A stretch of DNA of 64,000 nt from Helopsaltes ochotensis (taxonomy: Eukaryota; Chordata; Aves; Passeriformes; Locustellidae). Location of the stretch: positions 496,001 to 560,000 of the forward strand of contig VXBM01000339.1 in NCBI GenBank assembly GCA_013400155.1, read 5' to 3'. Positions 12,816-26,290 of the stretch are shown here, one piece after another. How positions within the stretch are numbered: position 1 is the first letter of the stretch; each line of letters starts with the position of its first letter. The position numbers and the translations under genes were made by a program. Below the pieces are notes generated by a model. The model saw only the letters and a list, made by a program, of their open reading frames with translations, had not been told where the DNA came from and did not search any database.

Positions 12816-15365
12816 CTAGAAAGGCTTGTGGTGAAATTCATGGATTTTTTACAAATAACAAACCCCTAGCTACTCCAGCTGTGAATAGTCAAGTTGCAAA
12901 TAACAGTTTGAGGTTCCAGGCCAATTCTCCCCAGAGCTCCAATGCGGGGTGGTGGATTGCTGCGTGACTGTGATGCTTTTTGCCCACAGGAGTGGTGGAA
13001 AGAAGGAGGAGCAGCCTCTCTTCCCCTCGCTGTAGCATTACAGACCGTGCATAAAATTCAGCACCAAATTCAGCTGCATCTTTACACACCCAGCTGCCAG
13101 ACTGTAAACATTGTGAACGTCAAACCTTTCAAAATGCTCTACCAAAGAAGAAAACCGTGCCTTTAGAAAAATAGAAAGATCAAATACACACCCTGATTGG
13201 CACTTTGCAAGAGTTTCTCTTCAAAATAAGCCCCCAAACCCAAAAGAGCAATTTGTATATATTTCCTAAGGTTTTGCTGTACTAATTCTTTAGAAAACTC
13301 TGTCAAATCTTCCTCACAAGACACACCTAACAGGGAAGTAGACAATAAACCAGACTTCTCAGGTCATACTGTTTAGTTCAAGAAAACTGGAAACAAATAG
13401 AACAAGAAGTGAAAAATGAGTGAAAATTTTGAAGTCTTTTATGTATAATTTATTCAGGTTCTCATCTTACAATGAATCTTTAGAGCAGCTATTACAGGGT
13501 CTAACTCTATAATTCATATTTATAATAAAGCAGCAAGCAGGTGAGCAGTAGAGGTAGCAGTAATTTGCACTAGCCATTGTGGAAATACCTGCAAATGATG
13601 GCTCTAATGAACTCTAATGATTAAAAAAGAAATTATTCAATACTGGAAAATGACATGCAAAAGAGCCTTGTGAGGGCATTCTAATTGTTTATACACTGAG
13701 TCATGCTCCATGGGAGAAACAAAATTCCTTTACTTAAAAAATAAAAATAAAATAGAAAGGACTGGTAATGATTTCAAAGCAGAAGTCTGTCCATGTATAA
13801 AGAGCTAAAAACTATAAAAAACAGATTGAAAAATGTGTTTAATTGACATTTCTAGCATCTGTTTTATTTTCATCTTCAATTAGGAGCCAAATCCAAAGAA
13901 AAGTGTTTTGGCTGTGAGTCAAGTGAAATTTTCCCAGATTTAGTTGATTTTTATCAAGTGCAGTATCAATGTCTTTTATTTATCTATTTATCTTTTTTTT
14001 ATGGCTCAGTCTTTTACAGCACATCTTGCCTATGTGGGTGAGTTTTGATCAGGAATAAAGTAATATACATTGACATTTCCAGTAAAAGCTATAGAAATGT
14101 TATGAAACTCTGACATACCTTCCTATCCTCCCCACTTCTCCCTTCTCTAAACAACACTAATTTCTGGCAGTTATTTGGACCCATTGTCTCTCCAGTGCAT
14201 GAAGAATTTTGAGTTCTGGCAAAAGCAATGATCAGATAGATATAATTTAGTCTTTTATTTCAGTCTCCCAGCAGAGCTCTTCCTACAACAAATTGAAGAT
14301 CATTTCCTTTCCTATCATGAACCTAAACCATGTGAAATTTATGTCTCTGCAGATATCACCCTAGCTTCTGTCCTTTCTGCAGATTTCCTACTTGCATGCT
14401 GTCAAGAGTATTCAGCTATTTTTCAGACTGTTCAGGCTATTTTTGTCTGGTGGATGCTTCACCTTCCCCTGTCGCCTTCTCTGAAGTCTGGTCACTCTTG
14501 TAGAACCAAAATTTCTGGGGGTGCAGGTGGTGCGCTGTCTCTGACCATTGCTGTGGTGGATCACACATCCCATTAGAATGATTACAAACTCTCATGGAGC
14601 CCTACATGTAAAAATTCACACCCAAAAGAAATTAGGGGGGCCCATAAGAAACCACTGCCTGTGATCTAATTGCTACCTGAAAGCCTTGCTATTAAATTTT
14701 TAAATAAGATTTAGCTAAGATACAGCTGTGTAGGATCCTTATTTGAAAAGAAAAGGTTGTAAGATGTGAGCAAGTCCCAAGAAATTTTTGTCTTTAATGT
14801 CAGTACACTGACAGGGACAGAGCTTTTTAAAACAAAACCAACTATTCACTGCAGCTGTGAGTTCGAATAAAGTGTATTTTATTGTTTATTTTCCTTGTTG
14901 CATTACCCAGGGACTGTAATGTAATTTGCTGGTGCCACCTGCCCTATTCAAATACAATAAAATAAGGATTCTTTGTTGTATTCTGAACAACACAGCCACC
15001 TTGTCCTTTGATCTCAAGCTTGTATTAAAAATCATGTTTGGATGTTTGATTTTTTTTTACAATGAGTAAGCAGGCAGTGTTTTGCAATGGGTTTCCATAA
15101 TCAGATATTCACTTCTATCAGGCACTTTTAAATAAAGTATAAAGTGTTGACATGGAGGAAAAGTACAAAGCTATTCTAAAAGGAAGCACACTGATTAAAA
15201 ATGAATAAATATGTTCAAATAATGAAAGACTATAAAATAAGCCAAAATCTACATTCCAAAGCAGGCAATGTATGAGGATCAAAACATGTTTACCTTAAGT
15301 TTCTATTTAACTCTACTGACAGGTATTCCCAGTAACACTGAAATGATAACACACCTTTCCCTTAC

Positions 15366-15400
15366 ATATATGCATATATGCATATATATATATATGTGTG
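15366..15400. repeat. AT-rich microsatellite with TATGCA units
   Basis: Alternating AT sequence with two embedded TATGCATA units grades into TGTGTG. The alternating purine-pyrimidine pattern can form cruciform or non-B DNA. It is a simple repeat with no gene nearby. Confidence 0.85.
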
Positions 15401-16292
15401 TAGTATGTATTTTTTGTAATTTTTTATATATTATGATACACAGATAGAACTACTAACATTTTTTTCTGTAAACTGATTAAGGTCTCAGCCCTGCAGCCTG
15501 AGAGATTGGATTACATCATCCTAGAATTTCCAATGAATGGGATTTTTGTGCTCACAAGAGCTGAATCCCAGGTATTAAATTGAGAGAGAGGTTAAGTGCT
15601 TACACCTGTCTTGCCTGGGACCCTCCTGCTTTGATATAATTTTTAGATCCTTGTAAGAGATGATTAAGCCCCAAAAACACTTTCATGGAAGACCTTTGAG
15701 CATTCATGTACATCAGATCAGGGCTAGAATCTGTAGATTGCTGATCAAGACCCTTTCTCTTATAACATCAAAGTATTTCTTTTTTGTTTCATGAACAGTC
15801 CTTGAAACTGCTCCCCTATCCACTAAAAAAACATACGAGAGCCAATTAAGCTGTCATATGAAATCGATTGGGCATTAAACTGAAAAATCTATATTTAAAG
15901 CCTTGCCTTCATGCAAGCTGGCTTAACAACTGGACTGACCTATAGCAAATAGTCAAGACCATCAGAAATGGTATGATGGACCATTGTGTAAACGGAGACT
16001 TGCAGCCAGTCAGAAGACTTTGCATTTCATTGATCAGCTAAGATGAGAAAAAAGATGCAAGTGCAAGTAAGTGCAAGTCTGAAAGTAAGGGGAGCTCTTA
16101 CACACCTTGTTTACCTGGACCAGAAACTAAAATGCCTGGATTCCTTAAACTGTGGACCTGAATTTAAAGATTCAGTTAACCAAAATACTACCCTAAACAA
16201 TCTCTAGCCAAAATGCCAGAGAAAAGAAAAGGCTCAACATCTGTCATGAGCATTTCTGAATTAACGTGTTGTAGCAAAACTGTTGTGTATTT

Positions 16293-16305
16293 CACACACA
16301 CACAC
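16293..16305. repeat. Short (CA)n
   Basis: Six to seven CA dinucleotides in AT-rich DNA. A minor simple repeat. Confidence 0.8.
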
Positions 16306-19300
16306 TCAAAAATAGCGAGTTACTTTTTGCACGAATATTGGCCACTCCAAAGGTACACAGGTATAAATGCTACATACTTTTCAACATAAATTATGTTATC
16401 AATCATATATAGCTGTTACAAATATATCTGGAAGAAACAGGAGAATTAAAAACCGGAGGATTGGATTTTGGCCAGTAACATCCTTTATCCAATGCCTTAT
16501 CAGGTAGAAAGCTCTCCCTCCTGGTGAATGTTACCCTCAGGGAGGATGTCAAGAAAACTGAACACTGTAAATACACTGAATGATTTCTTTTATAATAGTG
16601 TATTACTAATGACTCCCTAGTTAAGACTGGGTTGAGATTTGCATTTAAATCAAGGCTGAAACAGCCTTATTTCACACTTTAATGGTTGAGTAGCCCCTAA
16701 ATTTGGTGCAGTAAACTTCAGAGTCGATTTTGCTAGTTACTTTCTTTAGTAAATATTTACTACATAGTTATTAAATATTTGCAAACAAAAGTTGGAAAGG
16801 GAACAGGTTTCTTTTTGTGTCTCATTTTCTTGGATTTTACAGTCCTCAGGTCCAGCAAACTTCATGAATACCTAAGTGTATGTCTGTATATGTGCACACC
16901 TTAGAGACCTTCAGGTATTTTTTACCTGGTAAATTACTGTCAACATAGACACTCCGGAAATTCTGAATGAAGCACAAGCTGCTGTTATGCCAAACCTGCC
17001 AACCAACCTACTGGAGTTGTATGTCGAGGAGACCCTTTATCCAGGTTCTTGTTGTGTTTAAAATAAGTCTCTTGCTCCTTGGGTTCACTCATCCTTTTTT
17101 CCTGTGTGGAGCTAGGCAGCTCATCGCATATATCATATCATATCCCCATTTTGTATTAAAATTTCTTACAATCATGGATTTTTATGATCGTATAGTTTGA
17201 TCCATAAAAAGGACACAATCATAGCTGTCATAGGAAAATAGCACTGTTTTGTTACAGAGATGCATAATGAGTTGATAGAATTAGAGAACTTACTCAAAGC
17301 TTCTCATAAGAACTGAAAAAGTGGGTTGTGAAACTGGATAGGATCTGAGTGAATAATGTAGTTCTTCATTCCTGCTTTGAATCCTTTAATGCAAATCTGT
17401 TAACCATAACTCCTTCACTTCCTCACCTTTTTTATTCCAATGGCCAAACTCCCTGCTGCAGGACAGCCTCAATCCAAGGTGCTTCACCACTCGGATGTGA
17501 AATGTTTCTTTTGTACTAAGCCAGAAGAAATTCACCAGACTGAAGATAGGCAAGAGGTGAGGACTTGAATTAGACTAAGTTTAAGGTGGGTAGGGTTAAA
17601 GAAGAGGCCAAGGAGAGAAATAATAAATCAAATGCCAGCAGAATATCAGATAACTTCACAGCTTATTTGCCTTTCACAGCTGGTATTACTGGGATGTACA
17701 ATCCAATAACCCCATCCATGGAAAAGAAAGCAAACAACAAACCTGTATGGACTTCATACAGTGTAGCAAATATTTGGTTTAATGTGTAGTATTACAATTG
17801 GATTATGAATAATGGGTTGAATTTCTCTTTGATTAAGTAGAGCCGGATTAGGAAACGAGTAGCCTCAGATCAAACAGCTTGTGGAAAGAATTAACACAGT
17901 TCTTGAGAAGCCTAGCAACTAGCAAAAAAAGAAAAAAAAGAGAGAGAGAAGAACATTAAAAGAGCGCAACAAAAAAGTTCCCAGCTTCAGAAGGGCAGAA
18001 AGGCTCTAAAGAGCAGTGAACCTTGGGTGCAAGTGAGAGGTTGCCACATCCCGCCCCATGAGAGGCACTGAAAAGCTGTGCCACAGGGATTTTCTCCTCT
18101 GTCCATCGTGTTTCCTCCAGTTCCTCTACTGTTTGTCTGTGTGAAAGACCCCTTTTTTTTCAATTACATAAAAGGACAAGAAGAGATAAAAGATGGGTCC
18201 AGGAAGTTATGCTGCCCAGATAATGACCCTTTCTTTGTTAAAATTCCTAAATGTGAAATCCTAAAGAGAACAAATTCAGCCTCTCATCTTCTATTTCCCT
18301 TCCTCCTTTTGTCCAGGCTGCTGTCAGTCTCTTTGACACATTATTCTTCAAACACTCCCTATCAACTCTAATATTTCCCAAGAAGGAGACTCTTTTATGT
18401 TCTTCATCATCATGAAGACACCATACATTTCTTTGGGTCAATGAACAACTTTCTCTCTGACCATTCAACCTGACAAGTAAATTACACTCAGACTTCAGAA
18501 GAAAATAATACATCTATGACCGAGATCAAACAAACCCCATACTAGCAGTGTGTGATTCACCATAGGCCCTTTACTCATTTTAGTGTTACTGGAAATATAG
18601 TTTATCAATGCTAACTAATCTAAATATTTCCATGCTTTTAAAATCAAATGGAAATTTTAAGATTTCAGTTCTCCCTAATGTAAAAAGCCTTTGATTATTT
18701 GTTGCAGCTTCCACTGACACAGCAGCATTTAAAGAGAAAAGCTGCCAGGCCAAGCATAGACCAAAGGAACGTGTAAATTATCTATTCAGAAGGCCCTAAC
18801 TGGCTGCAAAATAGACACCACTGGTGCACTTTAAGTGAGTGCAAATGACAATAAAGTGCTGCAGGTCATGGAAGGGAAAGCAAGTGACTGTCAGAAAAAA
18901 GCCCGGTGATGCAGTATAGGCAAAGTAGGAGACAACTGAAGTGATGAATATTTAGATAAAGGACTGAAAAAAGACATATTTCCATGGTAACTAAATTTAA
19001 ATTCTTTTTGGTGGAAACATTTGAAAATTATGATGGCTGCAACAGAAATTGAACTATAGGTTTGTCTTGAAGCCTTTATTTAGGCTAGGGCTCACAGTTT
19101 AATTCCTGTCCAGCATCATATACCAAAGAGCTAAAATGAGTAAATATTGCATGGTTGTCTTAATATTTGAAGGATTAGGTGCATAAAGGGTGTGGCATAC
19201 ACAAGGAGGTAAGAAATACAAATCTAAGAGATCAAGGTGTTATATGTGCGATTTTAAGTTTGAAGTAGATTTCACCGAGCTGGGCATAGCTTACCCAGCT

Positions 19301-21126
19301 ACTGCATAGTATATACAGCAAAAAAGCAGAAGGAGATAGCAAATTCCCCATGAAAAACAGGAAAGACAGTGTCTCCTCTGAACTACTTCAAAACTAAAGA
19401 AATTTTTAGATGTCATTTATCATAGTTTTGTACAATATTACTGCTAAATAATTTTTTTTGTCTGTTTTACAAGCACAACTGTGCTATGGTGTAAACTGAA
19501 AAACTTAGCATTAAGCAAGTAACTTTATACAGCTTCTTTGTTGAATCAGAACAACAGCTTAGTACAGGCATTTCACACAGCTAAAACCAGGTAACTGGAA
19601 TGCAAAAAAATAGTAGAAGGACTTATCATCAGATACTGTATATGTCTTCCTGCTATAAGAACAAGAAGAACAGCAGTGATTCATAGTCGTGCAGAGAGAT
19701 GCTTAGCTGCTGAAACATCTTTTTCTGGTAGTTTTGGTCCCATAAAGATTTTGAAGATGTAAGTCTTATTAAACTTTTTAACTCTTGGAGATCTTTGAAT
19801 AATTTGTACTTGAGGGTGTTGCCCTGATTTTTGCAGCCTTTCTGATGTGTTTCTTAGCTGTTAGAATGGAGTCAGAATCCTCAATGTTTAGGTAGTGCTT
19901 TGCCATTCTCACGCTGGTGTTATCTGTAAGATAAGGTTTGTTTGGGCTATGGATTGGTAAACATCACATACCTTTGGATGCAAATTGTACTGACTGACCG
20001 TCAGCTGGGCCAGTAGAGAAGTGTTCACCTTCTCATCCAATCCCTGGCATGGACCTGAGGTCTACTTAAGAAAGAAAGAATAAACAAAAGGCCCTCTTTT
20101 AGGTCCTTCTCCTCATCGAGTGTCCTGTGTGGTTCTTGCTGAGCTGAACAGTCCACATGAGGGAGATTTTTTTTTCATCTCTTAAGGTTTTTCAGATTCT
20201 GGAATTTCTATTTTTTTTTTCTGTACACACAATCTATGGGTAGAAATAGTATATTGAATACACATCCCTCTTCTGGGTGAACTTTGAAATACTGAGATAT
20301 GGAAATTCAAACTCTTCAAAGGGTTTGTTACCTGCCCGAGTATGTAAGATGCTTTCTGCTCATACTTTAATAAACAAATCCTTCTGTTGGTCCATTTTCT
20401 TTATCACATCAAGCTTTCTACCTTAGTGTAGAAAGTGTGATGGTGTATTTTCCTTAAGTAAAATAATGTTTTCCACATCAAAAAACTACACACATGGAAT
20501 CAAGGGTGAAGCTGAAAAGAAAATGATAAATAACAAATTTGCTAAATAACTCATTAAAACAAACAGCCCCCCTTCCTTTTTGTGTGGGATGGGAAAACTT
20601 TTTCGCAAATTCAGGCTGATTTATGAAAATATTTTTACTTAAAAAATGAAACATTTTGTTTTGGCTCTTTTTGAAATTGAAAAAGTCCTTTATGGAAATA
20701 CCAAAATATTTCACTTTGACATTTTCTGAGAGAACATTTCTGAATTTTTATTTTGAAATTAATTTTTCATTTGAAACAGGCTCGAAAATTTAAATATGCT
20801 TTAATGAGGAAGAATATTCTCCTCAAGGTAAAAGAAAAAAGATAGTCCTTGTCTTGAAGAAAACTGATAAAAAGAACATTTTCCAGTTTTCAGTATTTTT
20901 TGACCTATATTTTTTCTCTTATTTTTAGTTTGTTTAAATCTGTTACTTATAGTCAGAACCTAAAACAAATACAGTTCATCCAATTTCATTGATTTCTACC
21001 ACTTGACTTCAGCGAGACCACACTGCTTATTGAATGTAGAAAGCTCTATCTTTCTGTTTAGAAAGGAGATCACAGAGAGGGAATGCCATCAGCAGCAGTG
21101 TGCCTATGTGTGTCCCTGACTGTCCA

Positions 21127-21147
21127 TTCCTCCCTCCCTCCCTCCCA
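21127..21147. repeat. (TCCC)n microsatellite
   Basis: About four to five CCCT/TCCC units form a strand-asymmetric pyrimidine run. It is a simple repeat. Confidence 0.85.
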
Positions 21148-22027
21148 GCCGATTCCCCATTTTCCATCTGTTTAATTTGCTTAAGCAATTAATTAATTTT
21201 TAGGCAGCTTGTGTCAATATGTTTAGTTAGCAAGTAGCTGTCACAGGGGTATCCCATCTCACTACTGGGAAGATGATTTTTAGTTTTCAGATGAGAATTT
21301 AATGATGTAAGTGTTGGTATTTTGTCAGGAATGTTGCTTTACATCATGGGAATAGGCATAGGACATCTTATCTACCTTTTGTTTGTAGTGGAAGGATACA
21401 GCCCAGTCCTCATGGGAGCTGCCAGCAGGGAGGGAAGGGCAATCTACCCCAGCATTTACAAGACCCGTACAAAACAGGCATTCCAGGGCAGAATTTTTCT
21501 TGTTTATACTTTTTAGAGAAAACTTCTAGAAACTGTCAGTGCCCCTGTGAACTATGAGTTGTCTTCTTTATCTTTTTACAAGCACAGGAGAAATTCCCTC
21601 ATTGATTCTAGTAAGATCTTTCCTCCCCCTGACCTCTGGTCCCATTTCATATTCGGTCATTTCCTGTTTCACAGGTACTTTGGGTTCTCTCACTAGAGTG
21701 GTCCATTCATGCATGGAGACATTTCTTGTCAAATCAGGCTTGAAATGCCACTGCACTTTTGCTTTTATTAACCACCTTTACATGATAATCATCACCTTGC
21801 TTGCTGTGACTCAGCACTGAGCATTAGTGATCTATGTGTGGCACATCGCTGCAGTTGGTGTAAAAAGTGGGTTTTCCCCTCTCCTCCCTGATAATTGAGG
21901 CTTTGCTTAGATGGCAAGAGGGAAAATATTAACACCTGGAAATGAGGGAAAAACAAACAGCATTGTTGAGCTTCATTATAAATAAGAGCTTTACTAAAAG
22001 GAACATCAGTGCAATTAGAGCGTAATC

Positions 22028-22090
22028 CAAAGCCCATTAAAGTCATTGGGAATCAGTCCACTGAATTAAACAGGCTTTAGATCAGGCCCA
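22028..22090. repeat. Relic of an ancient palindromic amniote repeat
   Basis: The stretch contains AGCCCATTAAAGTCATTGGG followed by a partly complementary block around TCCACTGAATTAAACAGG and the ending TTTAGATCAGGCCC. This matches, with scattered substitutions, a motif I recall as common in old amniote interspersed repeats: CCATTGAAGTCAATGGG, its inverse, then GGATCAGGCCC. The arms are inverted relative to one another, consistent with a decayed hairpin or MITE-like element. I do not assign a database family name. Recognition is from memory and no alignment was run. Confidence 0.55.
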
Positions 22091-25000
22091 CACTGCATAT
22101 CAGAAGGCAATGCTATCTGAAGGAGATTGCACTTTGAAGTGTGAATAACACTGCTGCACACACAGCTTTGCTAATAGAAATTCCAGATCTGTCACATTTT
22201 CTGTTGCTGGCATCCTCTTTTCATCAACATTTGTCTTGTAGCAGATTGTGGTTATTATTCTAAATCCAAAGTGCTTTTTGAAAAAACATCATCATCATCT
22301 GGGCAGATCTGCTGAATAGTTCTATAACAGAGTGGGCATGGCCATGGCCGACACAGAGCAATAATGAAAAGACACCTTGGAGACGTGTCATTTTAGTGTC
22401 CTATCAGTTTTATAGACATTTTAAATGTTTTGTAGTTGTGACCAAAACTGGCTCTATAACAGAAGAAACAGCATGGTCAGGGTCAGTTGCTCAGAATGCT
22501 TGATTGTCTTACAGAAGCCTCGTGTCAAAGGCCTTGAAATAACCATACATTTCTCCCTGTGATGCTGCCAAGAGAGGGGAGGTGGCAGAAAGTATTCTAA
22601 TCATTAGTAACAACTTTGTCCCTAAATTCCTTGCTGGTATCCATTGCTGGCCCAGCTAATTATGGTGAGTCAGATCATTGCATTTACTGAATTTAAAATG
22701 AAAAAAAGGGAGTGTGCTAAGGGAGCTGGCATTAAACAAAATTCCTTCACCAACAGGTAGCACACACCAAAGTGCTGGCTCTCCACTTCCTCCTTGTGCA
22801 CGGATGAACACTTTTGTTCGGCTGATGCACCATCTCCACCGGCTACACCCACGATCACCCCTGGGCAGGGATTTGTGCAGAACCGTCACACCTGGGACAA
22901 GCTCCAGGCGCCCCTGTCCTGCTGTGCTCCAGAGCTCCGCCTCTTACCTCTGTGGCTAATCCTGCTTTCAACATGGGAGTCACTGAGCAAAGGAAACACA
23001 AGTCTAGATAGGCTGGAAGGATTTCCTGACTAGGCCCGTTTTTCTCACTAGACACATTTCCAGGACTTTTACAGAAGCTGTGTTTGTAGGTGAAGTGACA
23101 AGAAGAATAAACAGTGATGTTGACAGTATGCCTTACCATGGATGAGGAGATGAAGGAAAAAAGTTATGAAAGAGATGCAAAAACCCCAAGTAAAACAGTT
23201 AATTAGCTTGATGTAGGAAGATGAGGGCATATGTCTGCTCTACATCACTCAGTCTGGCAGGCAAGGGAAAGCGTGGTGGCTCTCTGGGGTTGAAGAAGAC
23301 AATGACAGGAGGAGCACATCAGACTCTAAACCTTGTGCAGCTCACAAGAAGACAATGTTCTTTGATGGGGGAGATTGTAAAAAGCCTTGAACAATTGTTT
23401 TTTATATATTTCAGGCCAAATAAGGCAATATTAATACTGTCAGCTAATTTTTAGTGCTGTCTTTTTCCATTAGTGGCCTTCAAAGAGATTTACAAATGAA
23501 TTCTATGTCGATATCTGACATGGAGACAAAGCAAAGCAAAAGTACATGAACCACACTTGAATAACCTGGACACTTTGAACAAGGCAGGGAGAAGAGATAG
23601 AAATGATGGAGAGCAGAAGACACATTTCTTTTTCACCCATCTATGACAAAATTCAGGACAAAGATTAGATCAATTAATAAAAGCAGAAGAATATTCCTCT
23701 ATCAAATTCTGGGATAGAACTACCAACTCTTAGATATGGGAGTTTCCAGAATCCCCTGAAAACCTCCTAGAAATGCTGTTGCTGAGAGCATTAAAGTTTT
23801 GCTACCGGTGGCAAGTAATAAAATATGGGAAGTCAAGATGTAGAGTTTGCTATTCCTGTTATAAATATGCATCCTCCTTCACCCAGCAGAGAAGATAAAT
23901 TTAAATTCTCAGTTCTTCAATTCAGCTGCATCATTTGGAATTAATTTCCCTAAAGAAAAAGCAAGGGATCAAACAAGGTTGATTTCTGTTACAGTCACCA
24001 AATAAAATTGAACTTGACTCCAAATATTAATAATCCTTGGGCATAACAAGTGGTAGAAACAGCAAATTTCTGACTGAAGGCGAAATATGTTATCTCTAAT
24101 GAAAAAGGCTTGGATTAAATTTATGATTTGCAGATGAAGCATCTAACACAATTATATTCTGATAAACTCACATGTCAGAAAAAGACCAGAATATTTTGTC
24201 ATGATGCCCAGTGTCTGTCTTGGATGAGGTAAGTAAGAGTTTGTGCTCCTGTAACTGCTTTTTCTGAAGAGACCAGAGTGACTTACAAGCCTCACTTCAC
24301 TTATGCAAACAACAGAGAATGGATAATTACAAGCTGAAATAGAGCTGCCCTGGTATGAAACTCAAAAACAATCCACAAAAGTTTAATCAGGTGGGAAGAC
24401 TATTCTCCACTGGAAACAGCAACAGCACTTTGGAGATGTAATCCAGACATACTTTTATGCAAAGTGGTCAAGACCTCAATTTCACATTTCGCGTATCCAC
24501 ATTCAGTAGCTTATTACCCCACATACTTTTTTTCATCTTTAATTTAATTATGACTGGATGCTGAAATGATGTGCATTGAATAAATGGTGTCCCTTCCTAC
24601 AGCCTATTTTTCTGCATTTAAAAAGTCTGATAGACCTACAGTAGAAAGTGGTGTAACAAAGTGTTATCATATTGTGAAGTGAAGGAAATAAAATCAAATT
24701 AACACTAATTTAATTTTGAATACAAGTGTCCACAATAAAGTCTTAAAGTGATTTAACTCCACTATTTAAATGGCCAATTTAGATTAATTTTCTGGTAGTC
24801 ATGCAGATAAGGTCTTATTCAGTAGTGTCTGACTTCTCACTTCTGGGGAACCATTTCATTGACAATTTAAAAACAGGGAAAGATGTTCACTACATAAGTG
24901 TCACAGGAAGAAACCTATTAGCTATTGACTGAATAATTTAACTAGGAAGTGACAACAAGGGGATTACATCCAGGTTACATAAAACCAATACTAATTCAAA

Positions 25001-26044
25001 CAGTCATTGGCAATATAAGAGAAAGTGGATGAATTATTATAAACTTCTTGAACTTTGAATAAATAAAAAGACAGGGACTAAATGCATCAACATGCAAAAC
25101 TTTGAAACATGGTCAAGTCAGAGTGTGATCATTTTGTAATTTTAAACGATTTTGATATCTGTTAAGGGCAACATTCATCTCCTATTTTATCCACTCTAAA
25201 ATAATGTGTTTGTACCATGGAGTCAGGCTTTGCCCTTTTAGAAATGAAATTTTATCTGTCAGGTATTAGTGGAATATTAGTATGTGCCCACATTCTCACA
25301 CACTGGCATCTTAAAATGATTTTGTGAAGAAGATATTTTAAGTCATGCTTAAACAGAACAAAATAAAATCAGCTCATATATATTCTCTGTATAACAGAAA
25401 TTGATTTTAACGTTACTTTGGAGCACATACATCACTTCTGCACACCGTTTCCTTTGTATTTTCTGTAAACTCCATCTTCTCTCTAGCAAAATCAACAAAT
25501 ATAAAATATTGTTACTTAAAAGCACATCATATAATGTGTCTGATGGACATAGGTATCACGTGGTGAATGTCTGAATTACCATATTTCCAGATTCCGGTTT
25601 GGGTAGATCTTTTTATTCACTGTGCTTTGCTATTAGCATCTTTGAGTTTTCTGTTTTCCAAGCATTTTTTTTTTAAATTTTAAGAGATTGTACTCAGGCT
25701 TATCTACATAAAGATGTGGTAAAGGGACTAAGACAGGAGTAGAGAAAAAACTAAACCAGACATCTTTTATTTTCTGTTCACCAACATTTCTATGTAAGAG
25801 GCCTTTGCTGTATTTCCAAAAAGCAGTACTCTTGCAAAAACAGAGGCAACTTCATCTTCCTGTTTTTCCTAAAATGTTTCCCTGAGGCAGCTCAAGGAAA
25901 GCAGTAAAGATAGACATGTAATTGTTTTGATTTCAATAAAAGTAACCAATTTCACCTTTCAGGTCAGGTGTTATGGTGTGATAATGCCATTTAGATGCAG
26001 AGTCATTTCTAGAGCACCAAGCATTTTCATAGCCCAAGGACCAG

Positions 26045-26118
26045 CGGCCCAGCTCTTTAGCTGGCATAAATCAGCGCAGTTGCACTGAACCAAATGGGGC
26101 GACTCTGATTTACATAAA
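26045..26118. repeat. Relic of an ancient palindromic repeat with inverted arms
   Basis: An inverted repeat is directly visible: TAAATCAG at 26067-26074 and its complement CTGATTTA at 26105-26112. The arms are flanked by AGCTGGCA on the left, and a degenerate centre (CAGTTGCACTGAACCAAATG) lies between them. The arrangement AGCTGG-TAAATCAGC-centre-CTGATTTA resembles an amniote-wide palindromic repeat whose intact copies carry AGCTGGTGTAAATCAGC with a CATTGACTTCAATG core. It is probably of the same broad class as the element near 22.03 kb. The family name is not asserted. Confidence 0.55.
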
Positions 26119-26199
26119 CCAAAAACATGGTCCTGTGTTTCCAGAACCACATTGTGTAATATCCCGAGGATATGTTTTGAAATAAATAAATAATTCAGG

Positions 26200-26290
26200 G
26201 CTGTGTTATTCACCTGGCAAGCTCTACTCTCTGCGCGGAGCCAACACTCGAGCACGGCCCTTACGGCTGACAGGCGCCGTTAACTCACAA
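26200..26290. other. Small CpG cluster
   Basis: About seven CpG dinucleotides fall in roughly 60 bases (CTGCGCGGAG, CTCGAGCACGG, TTACGG, GGCGCCGTTAAC) just downstream of a palindromic repeat relic. CpG is strongly depleted elsewhere in the window. No open frame of note and no promoter elements are recognised. Confidence 0.45.

Larger units (their letters stand above)
12990..22027. other. Unique AT-rich DNA, no gene seen
   Basis: Nine kilobases with only simple repeats: the TATGCA microsatellite, a short (CA)n, a purine run at about 17923-17951 and the (TCCC)n. Open frames are rare and below 100 codons. A weak half-site of the palindromic repeat class may lie near 20998-21025. Confidence 0.6.
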
